Positions 8,482 through 17,177 of a DNA stretch of 64,000 bases are shown in pieces. How positions within the stretch are numbered: the stretch's first letter is position 1; every line of letters starts with the position of its first letter. A model generated the notes under the pieces. It was not told where the DNA came from. It ran no database searches and saw nothing but the letters and a program-made list of their open reading frames with translations. Position numbers and translations under genes: made by a program. Origin of the DNA: Micrococcaceae bacterium Sec5.7 (GTDB lineage Bacteria > Actinomycetota > Actinomycetes > Actinomycetales > Micrococcaceae); the NCBI GenBank assembly GCA_039636785.1, contig CP144169.1:3534001-3598000 (forward strand). Reading direction: 5' to 3'.

Positions 8482-9771
8482 ATGACCATTACCGTCAACC
8501 CTCAGCTCACCGACCGGGCGTCTACCCGGAAAACCATCATCGGCACCGGCATCGGCAACGCCGTCGAATGGTACGACTGGGCCATTTACGCCACCTTTAC
8601 CCCGTTCATCGCCAGCCAGCTGTTCAGCAAGGCGGACCCGGCGTCGGCGGTGCTATCCACGTTGGCGATCTTCGCCGTCGGCTTCGTTGCCCGCCCCTTC
8701 GGCGGCTTCCTCTTCGGCTGGATCGGTGACCGTGTTGGCCGCAAGACCTCCATGACCTTGGCCGTTGGCCTGGCCTCCGTGGGCAGCCTGATGATCGGCA
8801 TCGCTCCCACCTTTGCGAGCGTCGGCGCGTGGGCCTCGCTCATGCTGCTGGTGGCCCGGCTGGTCCAGGGCCTGGCACACGGCGGCGAGCTGCCGTCGTC
8901 GCAGACGTACCTCTCCGAGGTGGCGCCCAAGGAAAAGCGCGGCTTCTGGGCAACCCTGATCTACACGTCCGGCACGGTGGGCATCCTGTTCGGTACGCTG
9001 CTGGGCGCTGTCCTGAACATGGCGCTCAGCACGGAAGTCATGAATGCCTGGGGCTGGCGCATCCCGTTCCTGATCGGCGCAGCCCTGGGCCTCTACGCGC
9101 TCATCATGCGGTCCCGTCTGCACGAAAGCGACGTCTTCGAGGGTGAGTCACCCACCGAGAAACGCGCGCCGATCTGGCCGCAGATTGTCCGTCACCGCAA
9201 GCAGGCCATGCAGGTGATCGGCCTGACGGTTGGGCTCACCGTCATCTACTACGTCTGGGGCGTTGTGGCTCCGAGCTACGCCACCACCGCGCTGAAGATC
9301 GACCGCGGCGAAGCCCTGTGGGCGGGCGTCATCGGCAACCTTGTATTCATCGCCGCGCTCCCCTTTTGGGGCAAGCTCTCTGACCGCATCGGCCGCAAAA
9401 AGGTCCTGTGGGCAGGCGCGATCGGCACCGGCATCATGCACTTCCCCATGACGTGGCTGCTCAAGGACTCCGCCTGGCAGCTGGCCGCGAGCATGTCCGT
9501 GATGCTCATCTTCATCGCCGCGAGCGCCGCGATTGTTCCCGCGGTGTACGCCGAGCTGTTCCCCACAAGCATCCGGACCGTGGGCGTCGGCGTCCCGTAC
9601 TCCATCTGCGTGGCAGTGTTCGGCGGAACCGCACCGTACCTGCAGCAGTGGCTGGGCACCACCATGCAGATGCCTAACCTGTTCAATGTGTACGCGGTGG
9701 TGTTGCTGGCTATCAGCGCAGTGTTCGTCTTCAGCATCCCCGAGACCATGGGCAAGGACCTGACTCAGTAG
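8482..9771 (+). CDS. MHS-family MFS symporter (ShiA/ProP type)
   Basis: A 429-residue metabolite:H+ symporter. TM1 has the MHS mark GNAVEWYDWAIYATF; TM2-3 loop FLFGWIGDRVGRKTSM is the MFS A motif; a second copy KLSDRIGRKKVLW opens the C-terminal half; twelve hydrophobic segments. ATG follows GGAGAG. It directly follows the amidohydrolase gene, so it likely imports that enzyme's substrate (an organic or N-acyl amino acid). Confidence 0.9.
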   Translation: MTITVNPQLTDRASTRKTIIGTGIGNAVEWYDWAIYATFTPFIASQLFSKADPASAVLSTLAIFAVGFVARPFGGFLFGWIGDRVGRKTSMTLAVGLASVGSLMIGIAPTFASVGAWASLMLLVARLVQGLAHGGELPSSQTYLSEVAPKEKRGFWATLIYTSGTVGILFGTLLGAVLNMALSTEVMNAWGWRIPFLIGAALGLYALIMRSRLHESDVFEGESPTEKRAPIWPQIVRHRKQAMQVIGLTVGLTVIYYVWGVVAPSYATTALKIDRGEALWAGVIGNLVFIAALPFWGKLSDRIGRKKVLWAGAIGTGIMHFPMTWLLKDSAWQLAASMSVMLIFIAASAAIVPAVYAELFPTSIRTVGVGVPYSICVAVFGGTAPYLQQWLGTTMQMPNLFNVYAVVLLAISAVFVFSIPETMGKDLTQ

Positions 9772-9780
9772 CCGGCCTGA

Positions 9781-9828
9781 CAGCCCAGCTGGGTAGCAGC
9801 AGACGCTGTTTTGCGTGCTCAAAACGAC
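9781..9828. repeat. Intergenic palindromic repeat, family A copy 3, left part
   Basis: Left arm GGGTAGCAGCAGACGCTGTT (9791-9810) runs into TTGCGTGCTCAAAACGAC. The complementary arm lies after the IS481-like element at 11281-11313. Together they rebuild a family A palindrome that had separated the convergent MHS and CynX-type genes. Confidence 0.75.
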
Positions 9829-11278
9829 TGTTAAGTCTCATGTCTTATTGGACACTCATGTCTCAGGACCTCGTGGACACTTGGTTGGGGTTTGCTCAGA
9901 TGCATGAACAAACCCCAACCCGATATCAAGATCCGTCACGCAGTCGCCACCTGGCCGGCGGATGCCCCGCGCGGGGCCGTGAGTGCGTTCTGCAAAAAAC
10001 ACCAGGTGTCCCGGGCCTGGTTCTACCAGGTCCGCGCCGCAGCCGTGGCTGTGGGGCCGGTGAAGGCGTTGGAGAAGAAGCCCCCGATCCCCTTGGGCAG
10101 GCCTTCCGCCACGGCCCCCGCCATGGTCGATCTCGTGGTGGACACGCGTGCCGGGCTCATGCAGGCCGGGTTCGACCACGGCCCGCTGTCGGTGGTGGCC
10201 AAGCTGACCCGGCAGGGCTTCGCTCCGCCGTCGCGGGCGACCGTGGCCAGGATCTTCTCCCGGGCCGGAGCCGCGGTCCCGGAGCCGCGGAAGAAGCCCC
10301 GCAGCGCCTACCGGAGATTCGTCTACCCGCAGCCGAACGGATGCTGGCAGATCGACGCGACCGAGTGGCTCCTGGCCGGCGGAACGAAGGTCGCGGTCTT
10401 CCAGCTCATCGACGACCATTCCCGCCTGGCACTGGCCTCGCTGGTGGCCACCGGGGAGACCAGCGCGGCAGCGATCGCCATTGCCACCCTGGCCATCGAA
10501 CGCCACGGCGTGCCGGAGAAATTCCTGTCCGATAATGGTGCGGCCCTGAACCCGACCCGGCGCGGACGCACGGGCGCCCTGGTCGGGTTCCTCAAAGCCA
10601 GGGGTGTGCAGCCGATCACCGGGAAACCCCACAAACCCACCACCCAGGGCAAGAACGAACGCTTCCACCAGACCCTGCACACCTACCTTCACCGGCAACC
10701 GCCGGCCGAATTGATGTCCGAACTGCAGGCCCAGATCGACGCGTTCGACCGCTACTACAACACCGAACGCGAACACCAGGCCCTGGCCCCCGGCCTGACC
10801 CCGCAGGAGGCCTGGGACGCCACTCCCAAGGCGCCCGGACCCACACCGCCGGAACCGGACGCGGCCGCCGGCACGGAACGCCGCAGCACCCAACGGCGCG
10901 TCGACCGCCAGGGCTGCGCCACCGTCCTGGGGACCCACTTCAGGATGGGCAAGGAACACATCGGCGCAACCGTGCATATCGTCTATGACGAGGCCACCAT
11001 CTTGTTCTTCGACCCCCACGGCACCGAGATCATCAGCCACCCCAGACCCGCCAAGGGAACAGCCTACGTCGGCAACGGCAAAACCATACGGCCACACTCA
11101 GGCATCGCGGCCGACCCCGTCGGAGCACGCAAGAAGAGAAAACACTACCCACGAAAAACCGGCACCACACCACAACCAGCCCAGGACCCCTCAGGACAAC
11201 CGTCTACATGGTCATGAGACACCAAGTGTCTACAAGAACGTGAGACATGAACTGTCTACGAGCTCCTGAGACATGACA
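9829..11278 (+). mobile_element. IS481-like insertion sequence in a palindromic repeat
   Basis: About 1.45 kb with a single DDE transposase gene. The two ends share repeated terminal motifs: left CTCATGTCTCAGGACCTCGT then GGACACTTGG; right (reverse complement) TCATGTCTCAGGAGCTCGTA then GACACTTGG. Outer limits are approximate, since the left end has a few extra bases. No clear target duplication is visible. It sits inside family A palindrome copy 3. Confidence 0.8.
9904..11217 (+). CDS. IS481-family transposase
   Basis: A 437-residue DDE transposase with N-terminal helix-turn-helix (AVSAFCKKHQVSRAWFYQVR) and an rve catalytic core. Acidic residues are in WQIDATEW, FLSDNGAA and GKNERFHQTL. A ~120-residue C-terminal extension follows the usual LTPQEAWD end. 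ATG 9904 (MNKPQPDIK) is preferred to TTG 9892. The frame is intact, so the element may be active. Confidence 0.9.
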   Translation: MNKPQPDIKIRHAVATWPADAPRGAVSAFCKKHQVSRAWFYQVRAAAVAVGPVKALEKKPPIPLGRPSATAPAMVDLVVDTRAGLMQAGFDHGPLSVVAKLTRQGFAPPSRATVARIFSRAGAAVPEPRKKPRSAYRRFVYPQPNGCWQIDATEWLLAGGTKVAVFQLIDDHSRLALASLVATGETSAAAIAIATLAIERHGVPEKFLSDNGAALNPTRRGRTGALVGFLKARGVQPITGKPHKPTTQGKNERFHQTLHTYLHRQPPAELMSELQAQIDAFDRYYNTEREHQALAPGLTPQEAWDATPKAPGPTPPEPDAAAGTERRSTQRRVDRQGCATVLGTHFRMGKEHIGATVHIVYDEATILFFDPHGTEIISHPRPAKGTAYVGNGKTIRPHSGIAADPVGARKKRKHYPRKTGTTPQPAQDPSGQPSTWS

Positions 11279-11280
11279 CG

Positions 11281-11313
11281 CGCGCAAAACAGCGTCTGCT
11301 GCTACCCAGTCGG
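11281..11313. repeat. Palindromic repeat family A copy 3, right part
   Basis: CGCGCAAAACAGCGTCTGCT followed by GCTACCC is the reverse complement of the arm at 9791-9814, now separated from it by about 1.45 kb of IS481-like DNA. Confidence 0.75.
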
Positions 11314-11350
11314 GGGACAAAGCACGACGGCGGCGACCGGCTTTCGCGGC

Positions 11351-12652
11351 TCAGTCGCCGATGAAGCGGTTCCGCCCCGCGCGGTACCCGAACACGCCAG
11401 CCAGGGTGCCAACAACCAGAAACAGCACACCTGCGGCGGTAAACGAACCCGTGGACTGGTGCAGCTGGCCCACCATCAGCGTTCCGGTGGAGCCCAGCCC
11501 GTAGCCCACCCCCTGCATCATTCCGGAGAGGTGCGCGGCAGCGTGGCCGTCCCGGGTGCGGACCATGATCATGGTCAGTGCCACCGCCGTCAGGCTTCCC
11601 TGGCCCAGTCCTAGCAAGCCGGTCCACACCCAGATCAGGTCCAGCGGTCCGAAGATGCTCAGCGCGAATCCCCCGCCGGTCATCAGCGCCACCACGGTAT
11701 TGATGACGCGCTGGTCGCGGAACCTCGTGGCCAGCGCCGGCGCAAAAAGAGAACCCAGCATCTGCAGCACAATCGATGCCGACACGATAACCCCGGCCGT
11801 CCCACCGCCAACGCCGCGTTCGCGCAGGATCGGCGCCAGCCAGGCGAAAACGCTGAAGGACATCATGGCCTGCAGCACCATAAAGATGGTCACCTGCCAG
11901 GCAACCGCCGAGCGCCACACACTGACTCCCTCCGCCCGAGATGTGTGGCGTCCCTGGTGCTGCCTGGCGGCCAGCGGCAGAAACAGCAGAAGCACGACGG
12001 CGGCGGGCATCGCCCAGACCCACAGCGCCGCAGGCCATTCGCCCGTTGCACTGAACACGGGGTAGGTGAACCCGGCACCCAAGGCCGCCGAGGCGCAGAT
12101 GGCTGTGGTGTAGAGCCCGCCCATGAGCCCGAGCCGGTGCGGGAAATCGCGTTTCACTAGGCCGGGAAGCAGCACATTGCACAGCGCGATCGCGGCACCG
12201 CAGGCAGCGGTTCCGGCCAGCAGCGCCGGTAGATGCCCGGCCCCGGGGAACTCCACAGGACGGAGCAGCAGGCCCGTAGTCAGCACCGCCATGGCACCAA
12301 GAAGCACCCGTTCGGCGCCGAAGCGCCGCGCAAGAACAGGTGCCAGCGGCGCAAAGACACCCAGCAGTGTCACCGGCACCGTGGTAAGGACCACTACCGC
12401 CCAGCCCGGCAGGCCGGCACCGGCCGTGAGTTCCGGGAGCACCGCCGCAAAACTCGAGAACACCGTGCGCAGGTTCAGCCCGATCAGCACCAGGCACACG
12501 CCAAGGTAGATCAGTACCCGGGTGCTGCCGACGTGCGTGGGCCCGGCTGCGGGCACTTCATCGATTTCGGCGTCCACCAGCGTGCTGGGGCCGCCGTCGC
12601 GAACGTCCCGGCGCACTGCATTCTTCGCCGCTGCATTCCTCGCTTCGGTCAC
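11351..12652 (-). CDS. CynX/NimT-type MFS transporter
   Basis: A roughly 433-residue membrane protein of the cyanate/nitroimidazole MFS branch. TM1 reads VLIYLGVCLVLIGLNLRTVF, with the family pattern 'NLR.....PVLP' near AAVLPEL; later segments include LLRPVEFPG and LPLAARQHQGRHT in the central loop. Twelve hydrophobic stretches. The start is uncertain: a GTG at 12652 (VTEARNAAA) is the best guess; an earlier in-frame codon at 12787 would add a weak N-terminus. Substrate unknown. It converges on the MHS gene across the IS481-split palindrome. Confidence 0.82.
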   Translation of the reverse strand: MTEARNAAAKNAVRRDVRDGGPSTLVDAEIDEVPAAGPTHVGSTRVLIYLGVCLVLIGLNLRTVFSSFAAVLPELTAGAGLPGWAVVVLTTVPVTLLGVFAPLAPVLARRFGAERVLLGAMAVLTTGLLLRPVEFPGAGHLPALLAGTAACGAAIALCNVLLPGLVKRDFPHRLGLMGGLYTTAICASAALGAGFTYPVFSATGEWPAALWVWAMPAAVVLLLFLPLAARQHQGRHTSRAEGVSVWRSAVAWQVTIFMVLQAMMSFSVFAWLAPILRERGVGGGTAGVIVSASIVLQMLGSLFAPALATRFRDQRVINTVVALMTGGGFALSIFGPLDLIWVWTGLLGLGQGSLTAVALTMIMVRTRDGHAAAHLSGMMQGVGYGLGSTGTLMVGQLHQSTGSFTAAGVLFLVVGTLAGVFGYRAGRNRFIGD

Positions 12653-12887
12653 GCGCCCATTCTTGCAGGAGCTTTCGCAGGATTGCGCACTGGTCCCCCA
12701 CAGACCTTCCACGGGGATCGTGGTCCGGGACCCTGGATGAGCGGCAACGGCAGCCGCTGCCGGGCCAGGCTGCCGGAAGTTATCCACATAGGCCAGAAAT
12801 CAGTGTCGGCTTCCATCGCCCGGCAAATACTGTGGGCTGAACGGGCCGGACTCCGCAAGATCTGGCCACTGAACCCATGGGAGACAC

Positions 12888-13277
12888 ATGAGCGTGCCGC
12901 AGACGCAAGAGATCAACCATCAGCCTGCACCCCTGAATCAACGCGGCAGCGGCTCTGGAGTAGCGAGCCTCGTGTTTGGCATGCTGATAATTCCCAGCAT
13001 GTTGCTCACCGTTATGCCCAGTCTGCTTGTGGCACTCTTCACGCGTCCGGACGAAGGCAGTGGAGGCCGTGACTGGGCGGCGATTGCGGTCTTCTGGAGC
13101 CTGCCGGTGCTATTCGGTGTGCTTAGCCTGGTCCAGGCCATACCTGCCGTTAGGCGCTCCGTGCCACATTCGAACAGCTGGAGTGCCGCCGTCGCCGCGC
13201 TGTGGATTTTGGGGTCTGAGGGCATTCTGTACTTTGCCTTGGCGGCCGCCCGCGGAAGTTTCCGGATCTTTCTTTGA
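12888..13277 (+). CDS. Small hypothetical membrane protein
   Basis: A 129-residue protein with a polar N-terminus and about three to four hydrophobic helices (GVASLVFGMLIIPSMLLTVM; IAVFWSLPVLFGVLSLVQAI; AALWILGSEGILYFALAAAR). I do not recognise a family; it resembles DUF4190-like small membrane proteins only in layout. ATG follows GGGAG. It lies 97 bases upstream of trmB on the same strand. Confidence 0.6.
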   Translation: MSVPQTQEINHQPAPLNQRGSGSGVASLVFGMLIIPSMLLTVMPSLLVALFTRPDEGSGGRDWAAIAVFWSLPVLFGVLSLVQAIPAVRRSVPHSNSWSAAVAALWILGSEGILYFALAAARGSFRIFL

Positions 13278-13374
13278 ACCAGTGCCGCTCAGTCGCCGGT
13301 CCCGGTGCCGGGAAACCACATCGTTCTGCTTTCCCGCCACCGTCCTGCAGGCAATCTCAACTATTCTGGAAGGG

Positions 13375-14322
13375 ATGAGTGAAACCCCAGAAAACCCCCA
13401 GCTGTCCGACGCCGCCTCGCCGGAAACACCGCAACCTGCCCGCCTCGTGACACCCGGCACCCAGGCCTCGTTAGGCACGTACGGCGGCAGGCCCGTCAGT
13501 TTCGTGCGCCGCGGCACCCGGCTGCAGGGGCGCCGACAGGCGGCGTGGGAAGAGCACGCGGACCGCTGGGCGATCGACGTCCCCCGCCACATCGCCAACA
13601 CTTCGGTCCACCCGGATTACACGTTCGACGCCGAAACCGAGTTCGGCCGAAAGGCGCCGCTGATCGTGGAGATCGGCTCAGGGCTGGGCGACGCCGTGTG
13701 CCATGCAGCGGAAGCGAACCCGGCCACCGATTTCCTCGCCGTTGAGGTCTACACGCCAGGGCTCGCCAACACCATCATCAAGATCAACAGCCGCGGGCTG
13801 AGCAACGTCCGCGTGGTGGAGGCCAACGCCCCCGAGGTCCTGGCCACCATGCTGCCGGCAGGCTCGGTGACCGAGCTGTGGGTCTTTTTCCCTGATCCGT
13901 GGCACAAATCGCGGCACCACAAGCGCCGCCTCATCCAGCCGGCGTTCGCCGAGCTAGCTGCAAAGTCCCTCAGGCCCGGCGGGCTGTGGCGCATCGCCAC
14001 CGACTGGTCCAACTACGCCGTGCACGTCCGGGAAGTGCTGACCGGCTCCACGGACTTTGAAAACATGCACGACGGCGAGCGCAGCGGCCCTGAAAGCCCC
14101 CTCACCCAGGTGTGGGAATCCGGCGTCGAGTCCCTGGTGGGCGGCGCGCCCGTCAAAGAAGGCCGGGCACCGGTGAGCACCGAACACACCGGCCCCAACG
14201 AGGGCGTCGACGTAGCGGGCGGCTGGGCGCCGCGGTTCGACGGCCGCGTCCTCACGAGCTTTGAAGGCAAGGCCCACGAAGCGGGCCGGATGATCTTCGA
14301 CCTCTGTTACCGCCGCCTGTAA
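13375..14322 (+). CDS. trmB: tRNA (guanine-N7-)-methyltransferase
   Basis: A 315-residue enzyme that methylates G46 in the tRNA variable loop. SAM motif LIVEIGSGLGDAVCHAA; the TrmB hallmark FFPDPWHKSRHHKRRL; and LWRIATDWSNYA. Longer than the usual ~220-240 residues because of a ~45-residue N-terminal extension and a ~35-residue insertion (around PVKEGRAPVSTEHTG) before the C-terminal TSFEGKAHEAGR motif; both are common in actinobacteria. TATTCT at 13362-13367 lies 7 bases before the ATG, so the message may be leaderless. Confidence 0.94.
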   Translation: MSETPENPQLSDAASPETPQPARLVTPGTQASLGTYGGRPVSFVRRGTRLQGRRQAAWEEHADRWAIDVPRHIANTSVHPDYTFDAETEFGRKAPLIVEIGSGLGDAVCHAAEANPATDFLAVEVYTPGLANTIIKINSRGLSNVRVVEANAPEVLATMLPAGSVTELWVFFPDPWHKSRHHKRRLIQPAFAELAAKSLRPGGLWRIATDWSNYAVHVREVLTGSTDFENMHDGERSGPESPLTQVWESGVESLVGGAPVKEGRAPVSTEHTGPNEGVDVAGGWAPRFDGRVLTSFEGKAHEAGRMIFDLCYRRL

Positions 14323-14333
14323 CGGCGGCGGTC

Positions 14334-14404
14334 GCCGGCGCTGCCCGGGATTGCCGGCGCTGCCCGGGATCGACTGCGTAACAAGGATCGATTGCGCAAC
14401 AAGG
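14334..14404. repeat. Two short tandem duplications after trmB
   Basis: A 19-bp unit beginning GCCGGCGCTGCCCGGGAT is repeated at 14334-14352 and 14353-14371 with one change. It is followed by an 18-base unit GACTGCGTAACAAGGATC and a diverged second copy to 14404. Located between the trmB stop and the convergent gene end at 14407. Confidence 0.75.
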
Positions 14405-14406
14405 CG

Positions 14407-14853
14407 TCAGCTGACGCTGATGGCGCCCACTACCTCTTTAAGCATGCTGATCCGCGGCTCGATCCCGGGGTTGACGCAGGGCCAGATCACCACAACTCCG
14501 ATGAACCGGTTCTTTTCCCACAGGCCCACCGTAGCGGCGGCTTTTGCGGAACCGTCGGCGTCGTCATAACCAACCACGACGGCGTAAGTGGCTTTGCCGG
14601 GAAGGTTCAGTTCGCCTTCCGTCAGCAGGGTTCCGGCACGCTCTTCGAGGTAGAAGCCGGACATCAGGTGCGCCCAGCCGGTGGCCGCGGGCGCGTCCTG
14701 CACCGAGTTGTCGTCCTTGATGACGGTCACCAGGATGTCACCCAGGAGGCCGTACTGTTCGGTGTTGGGGCCCGCAGTGGAATCGCCCAGTATCTGCGTG
14801 TGCTCCGGAAATTCTGCCGTGAAACCAAGCGGTGATTCAATGTGCACTGACAT
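14407..14853 (-). CDS. Hypothetical protein next to WXG100 gene
   Basis: A 148-residue soluble protein starting at ATG 14853 (MSVHIESPLGFTAEFPEH), with AAGGAG twelve bases upstream. It has a β-rich pattern (LLGDILVTVIKDD; ATYAVVVGYDD; FIGVVVIWPCVNPGIEP) and no membrane segment. I do not recognise a named domain. It follows the broken WXG100-type gene on the same strand by 53 bases and could be its partner or chaperone; that is inference from position only. Confidence 0.65.
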   Translation of the reverse strand: MSVHIESPLGFTAEFPEHTQILGDSTAGPNTEQYGLLGDILVTVIKDDNSVQDAPAATGWAHLMSGFYLEERAGTLLTEGELNLPGKATYAVVVGYDDADGSAKAAATVGLWEKNRFIGVVVIWPCVNPGIEPRISMLKEVVGAISVS

Positions 14854-14906
14854 GATGTGTGATTGCTCCTTCAGCAATGGCCGGGATGCCTTATGGTCCT
14901 GGAGTG

Positions 14907-15876
14907 TTAGAGCTGCTCAAGCTTCGTGTCGTTCGGCACCTTGTGGTACGTGGTGACGTTGGTCGTTGCGGAATTTTCCGTGCTGACCTTGACCTCGCCG
15001 GCCTCCAGGTCGAATCCGGCCTCATTCTTGGCCGTCAGAACGCTGTTAACCTGCACCGTGGCGGAACCGGCATCGTAGAGACGGGCCGCGTCTGCTGCGG
15101 CACCGGCAGTGTTGCCGATGGCCACATTCTTCATGTAGCTGTCGATCACGGCCTTGTTCTCCGGTGAGTAATCCACATCGATCTTAACCGTGCCCTGGGT
15201 TCCTGCCGTGATGCTGGACTCGACGTTGGCTGCCTTAACGACCATGCCTTCCTTCAGCCCCTGCGCCACGGTTCCCTCCATTGACAGTGAAACGGAGCTG
15301 ATGCTGTTGTCCTTGTCCATGCTGACTTCCAGGCCGCCCTTGCCTGATGCCTCAAACGTCCGGCCGTTCAGGTCCAGGGAACCTTCGGCGGAGACCTCGG
15401 CGCTGGCCGTGGAGGTGCCGTCCGTCAGGTTCTTTGCGGACAGGCTGTCCCACCACTTGGCCTGTGCCTCGGGGCTGGCATCGGACATCTTGTCCAGCCC
15501 GGCCCCGAGCTCTTTGCGGTGGGCGGCACCTCGGCCGCTTCCTTCGCTTTCTCCTTGAGCCAGTTCGATGCCTTCTCAATGAAGCCGGGGCCGCTGCTTG
15601 TACTGCCGGTACTGCCTGCTGAAGATTTCTCCTGCTCCTCGGCATGCTCCAGCAGGATTTTGGAGTGCTGGCGGAGGCTGGAAACCGCACGTTCGATGCT
15701 GGGCGGTGGCTTCCGGTCCAGTCCTGTCTGAAGCGTTCGTCGTCGCCGCCTTTCCAAGGAGCCGCCAGGATCTGGCTCTGCAGCGACGAAGCCCTGCTGC
15801 TGAGCAGCGCGGCGGCTTTGTCGGCGGCCTCGGCCAACGCGCGAAGCTGGCTGACGTCAGCGCCGTAAAAAGTCAT
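14907..15876 (-). pseudogene. WXG100-domain protein with two frameshifts
   Basis: Starts at ATG 15876 after a GGGGGAG site. The first segment is a WXG100 helical hairpin (MTFYGADVSQLRALAEAADK, then APWKGGDDERFRQDW containing the W-x-G turn). Near 15695 the family sequence jumps frame to SIERAVSSLRQHSKILLEHA, a second helix, and near 15525 jumps again to AAHRKELGAGLDKMSDASPE leading into a long β-rich tail that ends at 14907. An intact version would be a ~320-residue secreted ESX/type VII-like substrate with a C-terminal domain. Two independent shifts suggest decay, or sequence error. Confidence 0.7.
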
Positions 15877-15960
15877 GGTGTCTCCCCCGGAGAAGCGCGC
15901 GGTTCAGGGTCCATCGCTGATCCATATCGTTGCACAGCGCCCTGATCCCTGCCATGGGGA

Positions 15961-16203
15961 TCACTCCCCATGGGCAAGCAGTTCCAGCCCCTCAGCTACC
16001 ACGCGGCCGTTGTGGATCACGGCACGGTCCGGCAACCGGTCCACGGCCCTCGATCACCGTGACTCCGGCTCCCCGGAGATTCTCCGGAACGTGAGGTTCG
16101 ACGGCGGCGGTCGCCGCGCCGTCGAGCGTTCCCCCAAGGATTCCCTCCGCCAGGGACGGACGTTGCGGATGAGGGTGTGCGTTGGGGTTGCCGGTGGCCA
16201 TGG
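15961..16203 (-). pseudogene. Remnant of an amidohydrolase (cytosine-deaminase-like)
   Basis: Reverse-strand pieces look like the start of an amidohydrolase (TLIRNVRPW, then in another frame VPENLRGAGVTVIEGRG) joined directly to what looks like its end (DRAVIHNGRVVAEGLELLAH, stop at 15961-15963). The metal-binding core is absent, so this would be an internal deletion with frameshifts. No function is expected. Assignment rests on short matches to the family's N- and C-terminal patterns, so it is tentative. Confidence 0.45.
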
Positions 16204-16221
16204 ATCCAGCGAAATACCGGA

Positions 16222-16244
16222 CACCGGAGGCCTTTCCTCCGGTG
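16222..16244. terminator. Short perfect hairpin
   Basis: CACCGGAGG (16222-16230) pairs with CCTCCGGTG (16236-16244) around a 5-base loop, between the amidohydrolase remnant and the DUF1206 gene. It could be an old terminator or part of the promoter region. Confidence 0.4.
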
Positions 16245-16314
16245 CAATCCCGTGGCACGATTGGCGTGTGGCGGGGGCGCAGGAATTTCATATCGTCGTG
16301 CCGGCACTAAGGAT

Positions 16315-17145
16315 CTGACCATCAAAAGAGAACTAAAACAAGCCGCGGACACCGCCGAGGATGTCACCAACTCACGGGCCCTTGAGCTGGTGGCGCGAGC
16401 CGGTTTTGCCGTAAGCGGCATTCTGCATCTGCTGGTGGGGGTCATTGCCATCCGGCTGGCGACAGGCGGCAGCGGCAGCGCCGATGTCAGCGGCGCTGTG
16501 GGGCAGCTGGCGCGCCAGCCTGCCGGAACACTCCTGTTGTGGGGCAGCTTCGCTGCATGCGTGGCGCTGGCGCTCTGGCAGGTCAGCGACGCCATCTTCG
16601 ACTACAACCAACTGCCCGCGGGAAAGAAGCTCGGGAAAAAGCTCAAAGCCGCCGGGCAGGCCCTGGTGTTCATCGGATTTGCCGTGACGCTGGCTTCCTT
16701 CGCAAGGGGTACAGGGTCGGGCAAGGACAGCAGCCAGTCGGCCAGCGACCTGACTGTCGCCGTCATCAAGGCACCTGGCGGCGTGGCGTTGCTGATCGTT
16801 GTGGGCGCCGCCGTTGCCATCACCGGCATTGTGTATGTGGTCCAGGGTGTCCGGAAGTCCTTCGAGAAGCAGCTGAGGATGCCGGCATCAGGAACCGCCC
16901 GGACCGCCGTAACCGCGCTCGGTGTGGTGGGCTACGCCGCCAAAGGGATAGTCCTCGTGCTGACGGGACTCCTGATCGTCATTGCCACAGTCCGCGCCCA
17001 TCCGGCGGAATCCACCGGGCTCGACGGCGGGCTGAAGGCTCTCCGCGAGCAACCCTTCGGCGTATACCTGCTGGCCGCGGTGGCCATCGGACTGATCTGC
17101 TACGGCGTATACATGATGGTCCGGGCGCGCCTCGCGAAAATGTAG
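16315..17145 (+). CDS. DUF1206 membrane protein, non-standard start
   Basis: A ~276-residue integral membrane protein with three repeated pairs of helices, as in DUF1206: ARAGFAVSGILHLLVGVIAI, then GQALVFIGFAVTLASF, then GVVGYAAKGIVLVLTGLLIV. Function unknown. No ATG, GTG or well-placed TTG precedes the conserved N-terminus (TIKRELKQAADTAEDV). CTG at 16315 lies just after AAGGA; ATC at 16321 is seven bases from AAGGA. The start may have mutated from ATG, or a rare codon is used. The body of the frame is intact. Confidence 0.8.
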   Translation: MTIKRELKQAADTAEDVTNSRALELVARAGFAVSGILHLLVGVIAIRLATGGSGSADVSGAVGQLARQPAGTLLLWGSFAACVALALWQVSDAIFDYNQLPAGKKLGKKLKAAGQALVFIGFAVTLASFARGTGSGKDSSQSASDLTVAVIKAPGGVALLIVVGAAVAITGIVYVVQGVRKSFEKQLRMPASGTARTAVTALGVVGYAAKGIVLVLTGLLIVIATVRAHPAESTGLDGGLKALREQPFGVYLLAAVAIGLICYGVYMMVRARLAKM

Positions 17146-17177
17146 TCCGCCCTCGCTTCCGAACTAACGTGGTGTCC

